Shown here one piece after another: positions 1 through 12,303 of a stretch of 64,000 nucleotides of DNA (within the stretch, counting starts at the first letter, position 1; every line of letters begins with the position of its first letter). A model generated the notes under the pieces. That model ran no database searches, had not been told where the DNA came from, and worked only from the letters and a program-made list of their open reading frames with translations. The DNA comes from Omphiscola glabra (taxonomy: Eukaryota; Mollusca; Gastropoda; Lymnaeidae). The DNA lies in assembly GCA_964017045.1 (NCBI GenBank), contig OZ024797.1, forward strand, positions 14,341,562 through 14,405,561, given 5' to 3'. The position numbers were made by a program, and so were the translations under genes.

Positions 1-378
1 AGAGGGAAAAGCAACTTTCTGCGTCGTATAAACAAATGCGACCAAAGATTCGTAAAAGTTTTTTTTTTTTTAAATCTCAAACATTTCTAGAGTTTGTTAA
101 AGTTTTGTTCATTTATCCATGCGAACATAAAGTTGGATTTTTAGTGCGACACACCAAGAATGAATAGCATTCCTACCAACCTTTAAATTCCATTAAATAA
201 TAAATAATTGACATTTAGATAAGTTATACGAACATAAATCAAATTAACCTTCGTAACATCGATTTAGCTAAATTATTAGTCAAGATCCATGCATGAGAGG
301 AATGGCAGACGAAGAGCGCGGCAATGTCAAAAAATTCTCGATATAATTGAACAGAAGAAGCTGAAGCAATGCAGGAAG
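1..378. other. AT-rich flank, no gene seen
   Basis: AT-rich sequence with a T run near 60. No convincing coding frame or RNA gene is visible. The last part (about 340-378) already resembles the sequence from which the following 23-bp array is built, so it may be the edge of the same decayed Helitron. Confidence 0.5.
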
Positions 379-1687
379 CGTCAATTAGAGATCACAGAAC
401 ACGTCAGTTAGAGATCACAAGATACGTAAATTTGAAAACACATAACACGTCAATTAGAGATCACAGAACACGACAATTAGAGATCACATAACACGTCAAT
501 TAGAGATCACATAACACGTCAATTAGAGATCACATAACACGTCAATTAGAGATCACAGAGCACATCAATTAGAGATCACAGAGCACGTCAATTAGAGATC
601 ACAGAGCACATCAATTAGAGATCACAGAGCACGTCAATTAGAGATCACAGAGCACATCAATTAGAGATCACAGAGCACATCAATTAGAGATCACAGAGCA
701 CGTCAATTAGATATCACAGAACACGTCAATTAGAGATCACAGAACACGTCAATTAGAGATCACAGAACACGTCAATTAGAGATCACAGAACACGTCAATT
801 AGAGATCACAGAATACGTCAATTAGAGATCAAAGAGCAGTCAATTAGAGATCACAGAACACGTCAATTAGAGATCAAAGAGCAGTCAATTAGAGATCACA
901 TAACACGTCAATTAGAGATCAAAGAGCAGTCAATTAGAGATCACATAACACGTCAATTAGAGATCACAGAGCACGTCAATTAGAGATCACAGAACACGTC
1001 AATTAGAGATCACATAACACGTCAATTAGAGATCACAGAGCACGTCAATTAGATATCACAGAACACGTCAATTAGAGATCACAGAACACGTCAATTAGAG
1101 ATCACAGAGCACGTCAATTAGATATCACAGAACACGTCAATTAGAGATCACAGAACACGTCAATTAGAGATCACAGAACACGTCAATTAGAGATCACAGA
1201 ACACGTCAATTAGAGATCACAGAACACGTCAATTAGAGATCACAGAGCACGTCAATTAGAGATCACAGAACACGTCAATTAGAGATCACATAACACGTCA
1301 ATTAGAGATCACATAACACGTCAATTAGAGATTACATAACACGTCAATTAGAGATCACATAACACGTCAATTAGAGATCACATAACACGTCAATTAGAGA
1401 TCACATAACACGTCAATTAGAGATCACATAACACGTCAATTAGAAATCACATAACACGTCAATTAGAGATCACATAACACGTCAATTAGAGATCACATAA
1501 CACGTCAATTAGAGATCACATAACACGTCAATTAGAGATCACATAACACGTCAATTAGAGATCACATAACACGTCAATTAGAGATCACATAACACGTCAA
1601 TTAGAGATCACATAACACGTCAATTAGAGATCACAGAGCACGTCAATTAGAGATCACAGAACACGTCAATTAGAAATCACAGAACAA
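379..1687. repeat. 23-bp minisatellite, about 57 units
   Basis: Tandem copies built on the core CAATTAGAGATCACAGAACA, alternating between AGAACACG, AGAGCACG and ATAACACG variants. Some units are 22 bp (the AAAGAGCAGT variant around 830-940). The 23-bp period does not keep a reading frame. The array runs straight into Helitron-like coding remains at about 1690. Confidence 0.95.
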
Positions 1688-2765
1688 TTTCAAGCGCGAC
1701 GAGCAGCAGTTGCGGAATCTCATCAAGAGAAGCAACAATTGGAAAACGCCCGAGCAATCGCGAACACGGCGAACTGCGGATGATAAGTGTCAGAGCTTTA
1801 CCCAAGATACACGAAGACATCAGATCCGACAAGACGCTATTCACTTCGAACCACCGGTCGGTCAATAAGTTCACCACCAGCTGCCGCAAAAGAAAAGTCA
1901 AGACGGAGTCGAACCGGCATATACCGATTTCCTCAGCACAATCCTATCCGAGACAAAACTGCTCGCAGCCGTACACATTTCAGCGAGGACATAAGATCGC
2001 CCAACAACGAACGTGCCATTCACACAAATGGGCGCCAAAAAGTCATCAACATGCCCGGAAGAGGCCCATACGTGTTCACTGTACATGGTCAGACATGCCA
2101 CAAGTCGTTACATCTTCAGCCAGCTTCACAAAAGGCACCACGCTCAACTTTACCTGGACAGCAATCAAGACACGAACATTTGCCAGGACTCTCCATCGAA
2201 TGAACAGTGCTACCCACGCATTCTTGATCAAATCGATCGTTTCTTCAGACGACATAACAAAATTTTTTTAACAGATGATGAGTGTTTCTCGGCCTGCCTC
2301 TTTTACGTTTTCCTTGAGGGTTCCAGTTCAGGGCTGGTCTAGTTATGTTGGGGGCAGGTTTCCTGAGCGTATGGCCGATCCATCCACATCTTCTCTGGAG
2401 GATCTCTTGTTCTACGCGTGCGTTGCAGCGATACAATGACTACGTCCACAAAGTTTGGCGTGCCTGATCTCTTCATTACATTCACAGACGTTGTTGGCCA
2501 GATATCACTTAACCACACGCTAAAATTTTGGTGACTTTTGGCTCAGAGGATACGTTTACAATTGGAGGTCGAATCGACCAGTTCGACGGCGCCGAAATTC
2601 CTGGTGAAACATCAAATCCTCGATTAGCGCGTCAAAAATGTGATGGTTTACGAACCTTGCTGAAACAACAATTAGTGCGCGCCTGGCAATGAAACAAAAA
2701 TGCAAGAACCAGTTTCAAAAGCGGTCAGCTGGATTTCGACGGTTATACAGTGTCAATAAAACATT
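1688..2765 (+). pseudogene. Decayed Helitron Rep-helicase, N-terminal part
   Basis: Remains of a Helitron-like N-terminal domain scattered over several frames. Around 2060-2200 one frame reads PYVFTVHGQTCHKS, the next gives HAQLYLDSNQ and [21 protein letters not shown]; around 2448-2490 a third reads KFGVPDLFITFT followed, after a shift, by WPDIT. These match the order expected in Helitron Rep-helicase proteins. Frameshifts, stops and a LINE fragment on the other strand (about 2245-2436) interrupt it, so no functional protein is possible. The Rep tyrosines and the helicase part were not found. The end near 2765 is approximate. Confidence 0.7.
2245..2436 (-). pseudogene. LINE ORF2 C-terminal fragment nested in Helitron
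   Basis: The minus strand encodes [19 protein letters not shown] followed by [16 protein letters not shown], the typical tail of non-LTR retrotransposon ORF2 proteins (W-I-G-H and [16 protein letters not shown] motifs). Only about 60 residues remain, with no reverse transcriptase or endonuclease. It lies between the Helitron blocks ending near 2265 and restarting near 2430, so it probably inserted into that element. Confidence 0.75.
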
Positions 2766-2884
2766 CTCGTTGTGTTGTATACATGTTGGCAATTCTTATG
2801 CAATCCTCTCTATATCTCGTGTAGTACTCCTGGAAAGGACCTTTGTAATTCTCTCTCAACAGATTTTCCGAATAGTTCGTAAAT

Positions 2885-4395
2885 TCAATCTAAAATCATT
2901 GAAATACTAGTTCTAAAACAACTTATTGCTTACTTAAACGACAACTCTCTTCTCAGTTCTATATCAGTCGGCCTATAGACCTTTCCATAGCACTGAGAAA
3001 GCTCTCTTGAGAGTCACCAATGACCTCTTGCTCGCATTGGACAGTGGTGATGTCTCCATCCTGATCCTCTTGGACCTCAGTGCGGCCTTTGACACCGTTG
3101 ACCATGAAACCCTTTACAAAATCCTTAAGATATTTTTTGGAATTTCTGGTTCAGTTTTGGCTTGGTTTAGGTCCTACCTCTCCAATAGAACGTACGCTGT
3201 CGCTGTCGGTGGCTGTCTCTCCGGCAGTGCTGACTTGGTGTGTGAAGTACCACAGGGGTCATTTTTGGGCCCGGTTCTATTCACAATGTTTACCAGGCAA
3301 CTGCTTCTCCTGCTCGGAAGTCATGCTGTGGTGAGTCATTGGTTGATGAAACGCATTTATATCAGCATACTCATACCTCTCTTGTCGATGTTGCTGTCAG
3401 GACTTTGCGGGAGAGCATTGGTGATGTGAGGTCATGGATGACTCTCAGCAAGTTGAAGCTTAACGATGACAAAACTGAAGCACTCCTTATTCACGATCAC
3501 AAATTTCCCTCTCACTCAGCTCTCTCCACCACATTTCAAGTAGGTAACTCCGACATAACGTTTACATCCTCCGCTAAGTATTTTGGTTATATTCTGTCTA
3601 ACAACAGGTCTCTCGATAATCTCGATATCTCTCACATTTGTCGCTCTGCATACACCGCTATCCGTCAGATAAGCTCCATCCGCCACTACCTCACAATTAA
3701 GGCAACAAAAACCCTATAGTCTATGCGTTTGTTCTCTCTCGTCTTGACTATTGCAACTCTATTCTGTCAGGTTCACCAAAACACTTCTTAGAAAAACTAC
3801 AAAAGGTTAAAAACTCAGCTGCTAGGCTAGTTTTAATTGCAAAAGGCACTACTTCATTGGCTTCCTGTACAAGCAAGGATTACAAACTCTCTGTTCTCTA
3901 TCACAACTTTTTCTCGAATACCTGCCCTTCCTATTTAACCGAACTTCTCTCTGTCTATTCACCCCTTCGACAGCTTCGCTCCTCCGCTGACGAGCGTATT
4001 CTTTCTGTCCCCCAGGAGTCACAAAAACATACGGTGAAAGATATTTCTCTTTCAGTGCCCCCAAACAATGGAATTTTCTTCCACTACACATCCGCAATAT
4101 ACCAACCATCACAGCCTTCAAAACTGCACTCAAAACACATCTCTTTAAACTCTAATATCCTGACTGATTCGTCTGACCGATAGACGATTCTGCTGGGTGC
4201 CGTCCATGGCTTGACATTTAAAAAAGCTATGGAGTGGTTTGGGCGAATCTACATTAATTTTGTTTTATTTAATTAATGTATGTCATTTTTTAAGTTCACG
4301 ATTACGTTTGTTAAATTGAATGTACAGCGTGATGAGCCCAGCCTTAGGTTGGGGTATTACGCTGTTAAAAAACTTCTTATAATAATAATGACATT
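2885..4395 (+). pseudogene. Dead CR1/L2-like LINE: reverse transcriptase and 3' UTR
   Basis: A 5'-truncated non-LTR retrotransposon. The frame around 2900-2960 (LKQLIAYLNDNSLLSS) shifts to QSAYRPFHSTEKALLRV and then to the RT core LDLSAAFDTVDHETLY (about 3070-3115) and VPQGSFLGPVLF (about 3247-3282). A further frameshift moves the rest to 3339-3719 (SKLKLNDDKTEALL) and then on through LDYCNSILSGSPKH and KNSAARLV to 4183. The catalytic FADD-type motif reads LVDE, so the second aspartate is lost. The 3' UTR ends in a hairpin and a TAATAATAAT-type tail near 4390. Clade assignment is inferred from motif style only; a phylogeny would settle it. Confidence 0.88.
4326..4363 (+). other. LINE 3'-end RNA hairpin
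   Basis: Outer stem AGCGTGAT pairs with ATTACGCT; inner stem CCCAGCC pairs with GGTTGGG around a TTA loop. Two other LINE tails in this window keep the fold with compensatory changes. In LINEs of the L2/CR1 type such 3' hairpins are recognised by the element's own reverse transcriptase. Confidence 0.7.
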
Positions 4396-5060
4396 TATTC
4401 TTTTTTTTTTTTCTTTTTCTAAACGAGTCAGACTGTCTATTCTCGTTTACGACGTTCATTCGTCTACACCCAAGGTGAATCAAGACGTATAACAGAGTTT
4501 TTGTTATACATAAGGTATAACTCTTGTTGCGTGTTGCCACTAGAGGGTTTTGAGTGTCCGTCTGCTCTACCGCTGTGACGGGATCGTATTTCAGTGAATA
4601 GCTCCGCCAACCGGCCGCCATCTTGTCTGCTGGTCTATGTTTTGTTTTCGTTTCTTGCTGTCACACGTCGGTCGTCTGGCGCTATCCTGTCAGTCTCCTG
4701 TCCGTCTGCGGATTCCCCGACTGTATCAATGATATAACTTGTTGTTTAAAAAATAGTATAATGTTAATATTTAATAAATGAAAGCATGCCCGTGACAATC
4801 AAGCCAATGGTCCGTCTGTTTGACAGACAGCACCCTGTCTGTCTACCTACAACACCCTGCCTGTCTACCTACACAATGTCTGTTGTTTGTCTACAGATTT
4901 GCATTTTGTGTATATGTGTGTTTTCAAACAATCTCTCTTTCTCTAACTCTCTTTTACTCTATATATATTTCTTTCGCTCTATATTTAGCTCTCTCTCACT
5001 TTGGGGCTCCATCTAACTCTCTGCATATTAAATCTCCATGGCTCCTTTCGCCCTTTATCA
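4396..5060. other. Intergenic, pyrimidine-rich, no gene seen
   Basis: Unique sequence after the LINE tail. It contains repeated CTGTCTACCTACA words near 4840-4880 and becomes CT-rich toward 5060. The ORFs across it are low-complexity Leu/Ser-rich translations and are not supported as genes. Confidence 0.4.
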
Positions 5061-5068
5061 TTTTGTCA

Positions 5069-5069
<1 letters not shown>

Positions 5070-5118
<49 letters not shown>
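5070..5118. repeat. (CT)n microsatellite
   Basis: About 24 near-perfect CT dinucleotides on the plus strand, with a shorter CT run at 5200-5215. It explains the Leu-Ser repeat ORFs in this stretch. Confidence 0.95.
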
Positions 5119-5126
<8 letters not shown>

Positions 5127-5227
5127 ATTTTCGGTCATTCTTTTTCTCACACCTATATTTCGCTGTTACTCAGTATGTTAGTACCTTACTTGTGTATGCT
5201 CTCTCTCTCTCTCCATCTATCTATCTC

Positions 5228-5300
5228 TCAGTTATTATTATTATTACAGTAGTCTAGGGCTAGGCTCACCGCGCTTCGCAAAAAAAATTTGCAAAAAGAA
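5228..5300 (-). mobile_element. LINE 3'-tail relic
   Basis: Read on the minus strand, GCGCGGTGAGCC is followed by a TAATAATAAT tail. This matches the 3' end of the LINE copies at 4.3, 13.9 and 55.0 kb, but the inner hairpin is truncated. No coding sequence is attached. Confidence 0.55.
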
Positions 5301-6126
5301 AAAAAAATAAACCTGACAATTAAACACAGTTACATGTATTTCTGTTAGTGCCTCGAAAAGAAAAGCAATCTTCGTGTCCTGTCGACCTCTGTCCCTTTCC
5401 AAATCTTTGTACACAAAAATTGTGCATCGACTTTGTACGAGGAGAAACCCTAATCCTCACCGTACTCTTCCCCCACCCACATTCCCCTTTGATTACACTC
5501 CCGTGCGACTATGCGCATGCACGCATTTACACCGCAGTAAATTTCAAACAATCCAATAACCTCGCGTGTTAATGATAAGCAGTTTCACACCCTGTTTTTG
5601 TGTGTGTGCACCTTTCGCACCCCGCGGATCAACCCGTGAATGGTGCGCACTGCAATAAACCGCGTGGGTCTTCATAAATCACACATTTCTTATAGAAACA
5701 CCGCTCGTTCCAAAGAAAGCATGTCTTTTGTTGCCAGCTTAACAAAGTCGCATTTGTTCATTATTTTTTTTTAACTTTCAGGGTCGGGCCCTTTTATGTC
5801 GAGTTAAAGGATATATACATTTATATATTTTTTTTTAAAAAACGTATATCACTTGAGAATTGAGGCGAGCTAAATTAATTTTTTTTTGGGGGGGGGGGGG
5901 GGGAGTGGGGTGATGCTAGTAAAGATTTTGCACACCCAATCTCGTATATAAATAATTTTATCCAAATTTGGCCAGTAATATTTTTGTTACTATCCACGTG
6001 AATAAGTATAAATGATCGTATTGAAAAATAAATATTTATCATCCCCCCCCCCCCTCAAAAAAAATGATTATCCAAATTTAACAGGCCAATGCCAGTAATG
6101 TTGTCACAATTTTAAACTCGGCATGA
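5301..6126. other. Intergenic with homopolymer tracts
   Basis: No gene recognised. It contains poly-A around 5280-5310, a G run at about 5888-5902 and a C run near 6043-6054. Confidence 0.4.
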
Positions 6127-6343
6127 CAAGGTGCGCATAGGAAGACGAAGTTAAAACATAGACACCAATACACTGGAATCACAAGGTGCGCATAGGAAGA
6201 CGAAGTTAAAACATAGACACCAATACACTGGTATCACAAGGTGCGCATATGAAAACGAAGTTAAAACATAGACACCAATACACTGGCATCACAAGGTGCG
6301 CATAGGAAGACGAAGTTAAAACATAGACACCAATACACCGGAA
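6127..6343. repeat. 55-bp tandem repeat, 4 copies
   Basis: Units share GGTGCGCATAGGAAGACGAA and end near CCAATACACTGG. GGTGCGC recurs at 6130 and 6185, fixing the period at 55 bp. Copies differ by only a few bases. Confidence 0.93.
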
Positions 6344-6410
6344 ATAACATCATATTTAGTATAGTAGCTTAGATATTATAAATTAACAGAAATATAATAC
6401 TCCGACATCC

Positions 6411-6562
6411 ACGGCATAATTTAATGTATAAATATATTCTTTAGCTATGAGCCACGACTACCATTGAGCAAGGACTTGTCTACCCAACGGCATAATTTAA
6501 TGTATGAACTGATTCTTGAGCTATAAGCAACGTCTACGATTGAGCAAGGACTTGTCTATATG
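6411..6562. repeat. 76-bp direct duplication
   Basis: Two diverged copies beginning CGGCATAATTTAATGTAT (about 6412 and 6488) and both ending GAGCAAGGACTTGTCTA. Older than the 55-bp array, judged by mismatches. Confidence 0.85.
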
Positions 6563-7889
6563 AGCTGTGAACATCAAGATAATTACTTCACTTGATGTAG
6601 TAAAAAGACACGGGAGAGCCCTCGAAACCTTCACCCGAAATAGCTGAGACCATAGAGCCCTTCACTATGGGAAGCCCCCTTCTTTCAATCAATTCTTTTA
6701 ATCTGTTGGCGCCACACACACTTCAAAAAGTAATGAAATATACGAAGTTGTAAATTTACTTTTAAAAAATAAAAAAAAGTATTTTTAGCCTGCTTGTAAT
6801 GCGGAGGCTGCGTCGGCGGGTGTCAATAGAAATGTTGACAAATTATATGTTTTCACATGTCATCTTCAGCGCCCCTTTTCTGTCTAGCACTTAGCTCTCT
6901 TGTTTCCGCCCACCCCACCTAGAAGTTCCTCGCCTTTGCTGTCAAGCTCAGGGAAATAAAGCATTACATGAATTACTTTTCTTTCAGCCCTGTTTCCTTA
7001 ATCTCTTCAACATCAATGAGATGTCGTGCTCTCCATTTAATCATATTATTATCATTATAATTTGAAAATTTTAATTTCTTTATAACGAGACTCTTGGTCT
7101 TGGTAGTTTTTTTTTTCCTTTCAAAAATTGTATTAAAAGTGATGCATCAACTGCTTGAGAAGAGTTACCCAACATGCAATTTTACGCTTGGTCTGCGTTT
7201 TAAAAAAAAAAATTTTTTTTAAAAAAATTTAAAAACTCTTTAGGTATTTCTACCCTCTGGCCGTCCTCGGTGGGTGCGTGTTTGCCAGTGGGCTCGTATT
7301 TCTTACATTACACGCCAGCGGGTATTACATGCCTTACAGATGATTAAATTACTAAGGTTTTCTTTCTTTTTTTTCTCAACAAAAGATCATTCATGAACAA
7401 AATTCATGGATGGCGCCCTATAGACAAACAGAATTCATAAACGTATGAGGTTCAATGATAATAATAATACTTAGACTTCTGTTATCCACCAACACTACAA
7501 TGGTGTCAGAAGTTAAACATTTAGTTGTGATTTTAATCATTTGAGAAATTTCAAAAAGTGTTTGTTTCGTATGTTTTTTAAAGAGATCCACTATATTCAA
7601 TGCATGCAGTCAGATGAACCACAACCTTAAATCATATCGGGATTTAAGAACATAATTCCGAAATATGAAATGACCAAAATATTAACAAAATTACAAGGTC
7701 CTCACTGACACTATCCATTGCTTATGAGTTGCCTCGACCAACAATCAAATTTTCGTGTCGTCATAAAATAAGCCAGTCTTCGCGTGATTTCTTTGTACAA
7801 GTAGTAGTCTATTCTTGACCATCAATACCACCTGGACACACTGGCATCACAGGTGATGCGGACCACACGGGGGGAGGGGGGCGTCCTCA
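6563..7889. other. AT-rich intergenic stretch, no gene seen
   Basis: No exon, RNA gene or element was recognised. A self-complementary A/T run lies at about 7200-7230. Confidence 0.35.
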
Positions 7890-8782
7890 ATGGTGGATGC
7901 CATCAGAGCAGGTTGCCATCAGAGCAGGTTGCCAAAAAATAGGGTGTCACCAGAGCAGGGCGCCACCAGAAAATGGTGCCACCAAACAGATTGACATCAG
8001 AAGAGGGTGCCATCAGAACAGGACGCCACCAGACATCATTACCGGCTTCCTACCACTAGTACAGGGTGTCACGAGAGAAAGCAGGGTGCCATTACAGTAG
8101 ATGCAAAAAGAACGGGGAGCCACCAAAACTGGTTGCCACCAATACAGAGCATCACAGTGCAGGCTGACACCAGAGAATGTGTCATCAGAACAGGGAGCTG
8201 AAATAAGAGGATGCCAGAGAACAGGGCGTCACCAGACAGAGCGAGGTGCCACCAGAGCGGTTTGTCACCAGATAATTTTTTCCAAAAAAAAAACAGTGTG
8301 CCAACTGAGTAGAATTCCACCAGAGCAGGGTGCCACCAGAGCAGGGTGCCACCAGAGCAGGGTGTCACCAGAGCAGGGTGCCACCAGAGAAGGGTGCCAC
8401 CAGAGCAGGGTGCCACCAGAGCAGGGTGCTACCAGGCCAGGGTGCCACCAAAGAAGAGTGCCACGAGAGCAGGGTGCCACCAGAGAAGAGTGCCACCAGA
8501 GCAGGGTGCCACCAGGGCAGGGTGCCACCAGAGAAGAGTGCCACCAGAGAAGGGTGCCACCGGGACAGGGTGCCACCAGGGAATAGTGCCACCAGGTCAG
8601 GGTGCCACCAGAGCAGGGTGCCAACAGGGAATAGTGCCACTAGGTCAGGTTGCCACCAGAGCAGGGTGCCAACAGAGAAGAGTGCTACCAGAGAAGGATG
8701 CCACCGTGGCAGGGTGCCACCAGGGCATGGTGCCACCAGGGCAGGGTGCCACCAGGGCAGAGTGCCACCAGAGCAGGGTTAA
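7890..8782. repeat. 16-bp minisatellite, about 50 units
   Basis: Unit core GGGTGCCACCAGAGCA with variants (AGAGAAG, AGGGCAG, GGGAATA). The 7890-8280 part is degenerate and the 8320-8780 part regular, suggesting recent expansion on the right side. Long ORFs on both strands here are translations of the repeat. Confidence 0.95.
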
Positions 8783-9530
8783 GAAACTTTCTCAATCATC
8801 TCATAAAAATCATTTACTAATGTAGCGCTATCCGCGTAGTTGTGTGTGGCATCATAATAATTGAAAGTGAAACTTACAAAGAACTGTTCGCCATATACCA
8901 AGGGAACAGTCCAGGCTTTCCTGTCTTGCGATTTTGTCAAATGAACGTGAAAAGGAGAAGGAAATCGATTTTGGTGAAGATTGAATGACACGATTGCACA
9001 CTTGAAGATCAGGAAAGAAAAGTTTTAACAGCAAATGCAACGTTTTAATTTTTTTATTTTAATGAAAAGTAATTTGGTTCCACTTTGTTCAATCTTTCTA
9101 GAGATTCTATGGAATCTTTCTTTTCTTATTACGTCCTTTGTTGATATAGGGCTTAGCTTATTTGCAAACACTACTGCTATTAATACATGGTTCGGCAAGA
9201 TCTGGTTAAGAATCACTGGGTTCAGGTCCCGGGGTATGGAGTGGTGGGGTGGGGGTGACACCATGAGTTTACAACCGTGTGCATTCTATCAGCCTTGGGA
9301 CACGTTATAGCATGACGTGAGAACAGTGAACAAAATCAATCAACTGTTTGAAGAAGCGGTAAGGAAATGGTGAGGATGTTGTAAGTGTAAGTTAAGTTAA
9401 TGATAAGTAAAAGACAAGATGATTGCTAAATGATGACTAGATGCCGTTGAGACATGGACTCTGAGCACGAAAGTCACCACTTTAAGACTTTTGAAGCAGA
9501 TGTGTTCGGAGACCAACCGCAACTGTGACA
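8783..9530. other. Intergenic, no gene seen
   Basis: Unique AT-rich sequence with only short ORFs lacking recognisable domains. It ends in a degenerate lead-in to the next array. Confidence 0.35.
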
Positions 9531-10340
9531 GTGATTGCCCTTGCATAAATAGACAATTTTATAGGACAGTGATGGCCAGTGCATAAATAGACAATGTTAT
9601 AGGACAACGATGGTTCTTGTATAAATAGACAATGTTATATGACGGTGATGCCCTTGTATAAATAGACCATGTCATATGACGTGTTGCCCATGTATAAATA
9701 GACCATGTTATATGACGGTGATGCCCTTGTATAAATAGACCATGTTATATAACGGTGATGCCTTTGTATAAATAGACCATGTTATATGACGGTGATGCCT
9801 TTGTATAAATAGACCATGTTATAGGACGGTGATGCCCTTGTATAAGTAGACCATGTTATATGACGGTGATGCCTTTGTATAAATAGACCATGTTATATGA
9901 CGGTGATGCCCTTGTATAAGTAGACCATGTTATATGACGGTGATGCCCTGGTATAAATAGACCATGTTATAGGACGGTGATGCCCTTGTATAAGTAGACC
10001 ATGTTATATGACGGTGATGCCCTTGTATAAGTAGACCATGTTATATGACGGTGATGCCCTGGTATAAATAGACCATGTTATAGGACGGTGATGCCCTTGT
10101 ATAAGTAGACCATGTTATATGATGGTGATGCCTTTGTATAAATAGACCATGTTATATGACGGTGATGCCCTTGTATAAGAGACCATGTTATAGGACGGTG
10201 ATGCCTTTGTATAAATATACCATGTTATATGACGGTCATGCCTTTGTATAAATATACCATGTTATAGGACGGTGATGCCTTTGTATAAATATACCATGTT
10301 ATAGGACGGTGATGCCTTTGTATAAATATACCATGTTATA
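9531..10340. repeat. 37-bp minisatellite, about 22 units
   Basis: Units contain GTATAAATAGACCATGTTAT plus GACGGTGATGCCCTT. The left edge (9531-9680) is degenerate. The unit contains a chance TATAAATA box-like word, so promoter predictors may fire repeatedly here. Confidence 0.95.
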
Positions 10341-11640
10341 GTATAGCTAGAAACCAGAGCGAACGCAACGAACGTAACAATGAGTTTTTTTTAACTCTTT
10401 GTTTTTTATTTTTTGGTTGTTGTTGTTTTTTGTTGGGGAAAAGGGGGGGGGGCGATTTTATGTTCACTTTTATTTTCGGGTGTAGGTGCAATAAAACTAA
10501 AATGATGGTATCGTATATCGTATTATAAAATACTAAAGAAACCAACGATGCAGATTGATTGCTGTAACCTGCATTGTTTTTTTTTCTAAAGCGGGCGACG
10601 GACAGTGACTTTGAAAAATGGCGCGCTGACCTACTGGTGGGTGACCTACATCTACAACGGAGAGTCGTGCTGTAGCACCGTCTGCAAGGGGGCGAACAGC
10701 TGTTCAAAGATGATCTCCGGGCAAACAGGGAGTTTGTTGACGGGACCGTGGGGGCTTACAAGTCTCCGCCCCACGTGTTGAACACCGGGTCTCCAAGTCT
10801 TTAGACCCTTTTTTTGCCCCTCAGCTGTCTTATATCACTCGACATGGCCCCGCGAACAGGTCGGTTTGTCGGGGGTGTCTTAGTCACTCGGTGGACCAGG
10901 AGTGGCGTGGCTTAACAGTCGGGAAAAACATCGCCGTTGTCTGATCGGTTGGGGTATTTTTATTTATTTGGGGGGGGGGGGGGGGGGTATGGGGGTGCTC
11001 TTCAGGGAAATAAAGCGTGAAAGCGGCGGGTAAAGGAAGTGAAATTTAAATGAAATCATGGTATGTGGGGACTTTGTAGTTAAGTAAATGAATCGCAATT
11101 TTCGTAAAACTCGAGAAGACAGAATGAAATATTCCAGAAAGATCATATAAAAGTGCACTTGCCGCCATGTCTTGTCTCTATCATCCCAATATTTAAAGAC
11201 AAAACCAGTTATACGTGTATAGTCACACTTTTGAATTCTTGTCATCTGAAATTTTTGAACAGATATCAATTTCAGCTTATTTGTCGTCTGGGAAGTTTTT
11301 TATTTTGACTTTGTATGGGAATTTCATTCGTAGGCTGATGCCAGGGTCGTCTAAAAACAGCATCGGGGGACTTGTGCAGTGTAACGCATTGAGGCCCCAC
11401 TATTCCTCTCTAGCCTATTCAGGAAATGCATATGGCGTGCATGTTGGCGCATGTGCGGTGACGAGTTTTTCTTTCAGATGGGGGGGGGGGGGAGCTTTTC
11501 AAGCATGTAGGGGGTGTAGAGGGGGGTAGGGAGGACATCTATAATTTTAATTATCAACATCAATTGCTTTTTATAGATAAAAATGTGTCGGAACTGTCAC
11601 TTTAATCTGGGAGTGAGCGGAAATCGAGGGTTCCGGGGGC
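10341..11640. other. Unique region, moderately GC-rich centre
   Basis: The 10590-10960 part is less AT-rich than its surroundings and contains a CACGTG E-box near 10772, but no convincing reading frame. Flanks hold G runs at about 10447, 10970 and 11480. The two 100-codon frames near 11.2 kb have no recognisable domain. Confidence 0.35.
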
Positions 11641-11652
11641 TTACGAACGAAA

Positions 11653-11901
11653 ATGAAGATGGAGTTTGAGTTTGGTGATTGGGTGGTCAGCTCTGTTGGC
11701 GTGAGGCCCCCTGGGCCCAGGACTTATGATAGCAGTGCACTGATACCACTGAAGATGTGCAGGGCGAAGCCCTTAAAAAGAACAGCACGGAAGGCCAAAA
11801 TTAACCAGGAATCATCATTCTCCTGCGTGAAATGCAGACGAGATTGTCACTCCAGGATTGGCCTAGTGAGCCACTCGTCGCAGTGTAGGACTACAATTTA
11901 G
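11653..11901 (+). pseudogene. LINE ORF2 C-terminal zinc finger fragment
   Basis: The 82-codon frame ends SCVKCRRDCHSRIGLVSHS, a C-x2-C...H-x4-C finger of the SRIGL-x-SH type found at the C-terminus of some non-LTR retrotransposon proteins. The preceding KRTARKAKI segment also fits such tails. There is no reverse transcriptase upstream, so this is a 5'-truncated relic. It is related in type to the finger at about 53.85 kb. It could instead be a small domesticated finger gene, which is unlikely without other exons. Confidence 0.65.
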
Positions 11902-11905
11902 CTAC

Positions 11906-12303
11906 TCCATCGTCTCGTGAAGACGGAAGGATGCCATACGATGCCTCTGGTCCCTGGAACGATCCATGACTAACACTTGGCACACGACGTCGTCAAGGAA
12001 AAGGTGTGGATGGGGGGGGGGGGGCAGTTTTCTTTTCGAAATTCGGAACATTCTCGCTGAGTGAATGTATTATTATTATTATTATAGGTACCCCATCATG
12101 AAGGGAAAAAATTGTCGGAGATAAAATTGCATAATGGGTTGGTGCATATCATTTCCGATTTCATGTCATTTGTGGTTGTCATGGGTTGGCTATAATGAAA
12201 CGATCAGATGACGTCATCGTGAAAAGGGAGGAGAGGGAATTATTCATAGAAAAAGTATACATATTATTTTATAAACTGTCATATAAGGTCTGTTTTAAAT
12301 AAC
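11906..12303. other. Intergenic, no gene seen
   Basis: LINE-like 3' sequence may continue to about 12000. A G run lies at about 12011-12024 and a TAT run at 12070-12086. Nothing else was recognised. Confidence 0.35.

Noticed and set aside
379..1687. CRISPR-like regular repeats
   Set aside because: Units are directly adjacent without unique spacers, and the context is an animal genome. The same holds for all other arrays here.
9531..10340. Row of TATA boxes (TATAAATA)
   Set aside because: They are part of a 37-bp repeat unit with no gene next to them.
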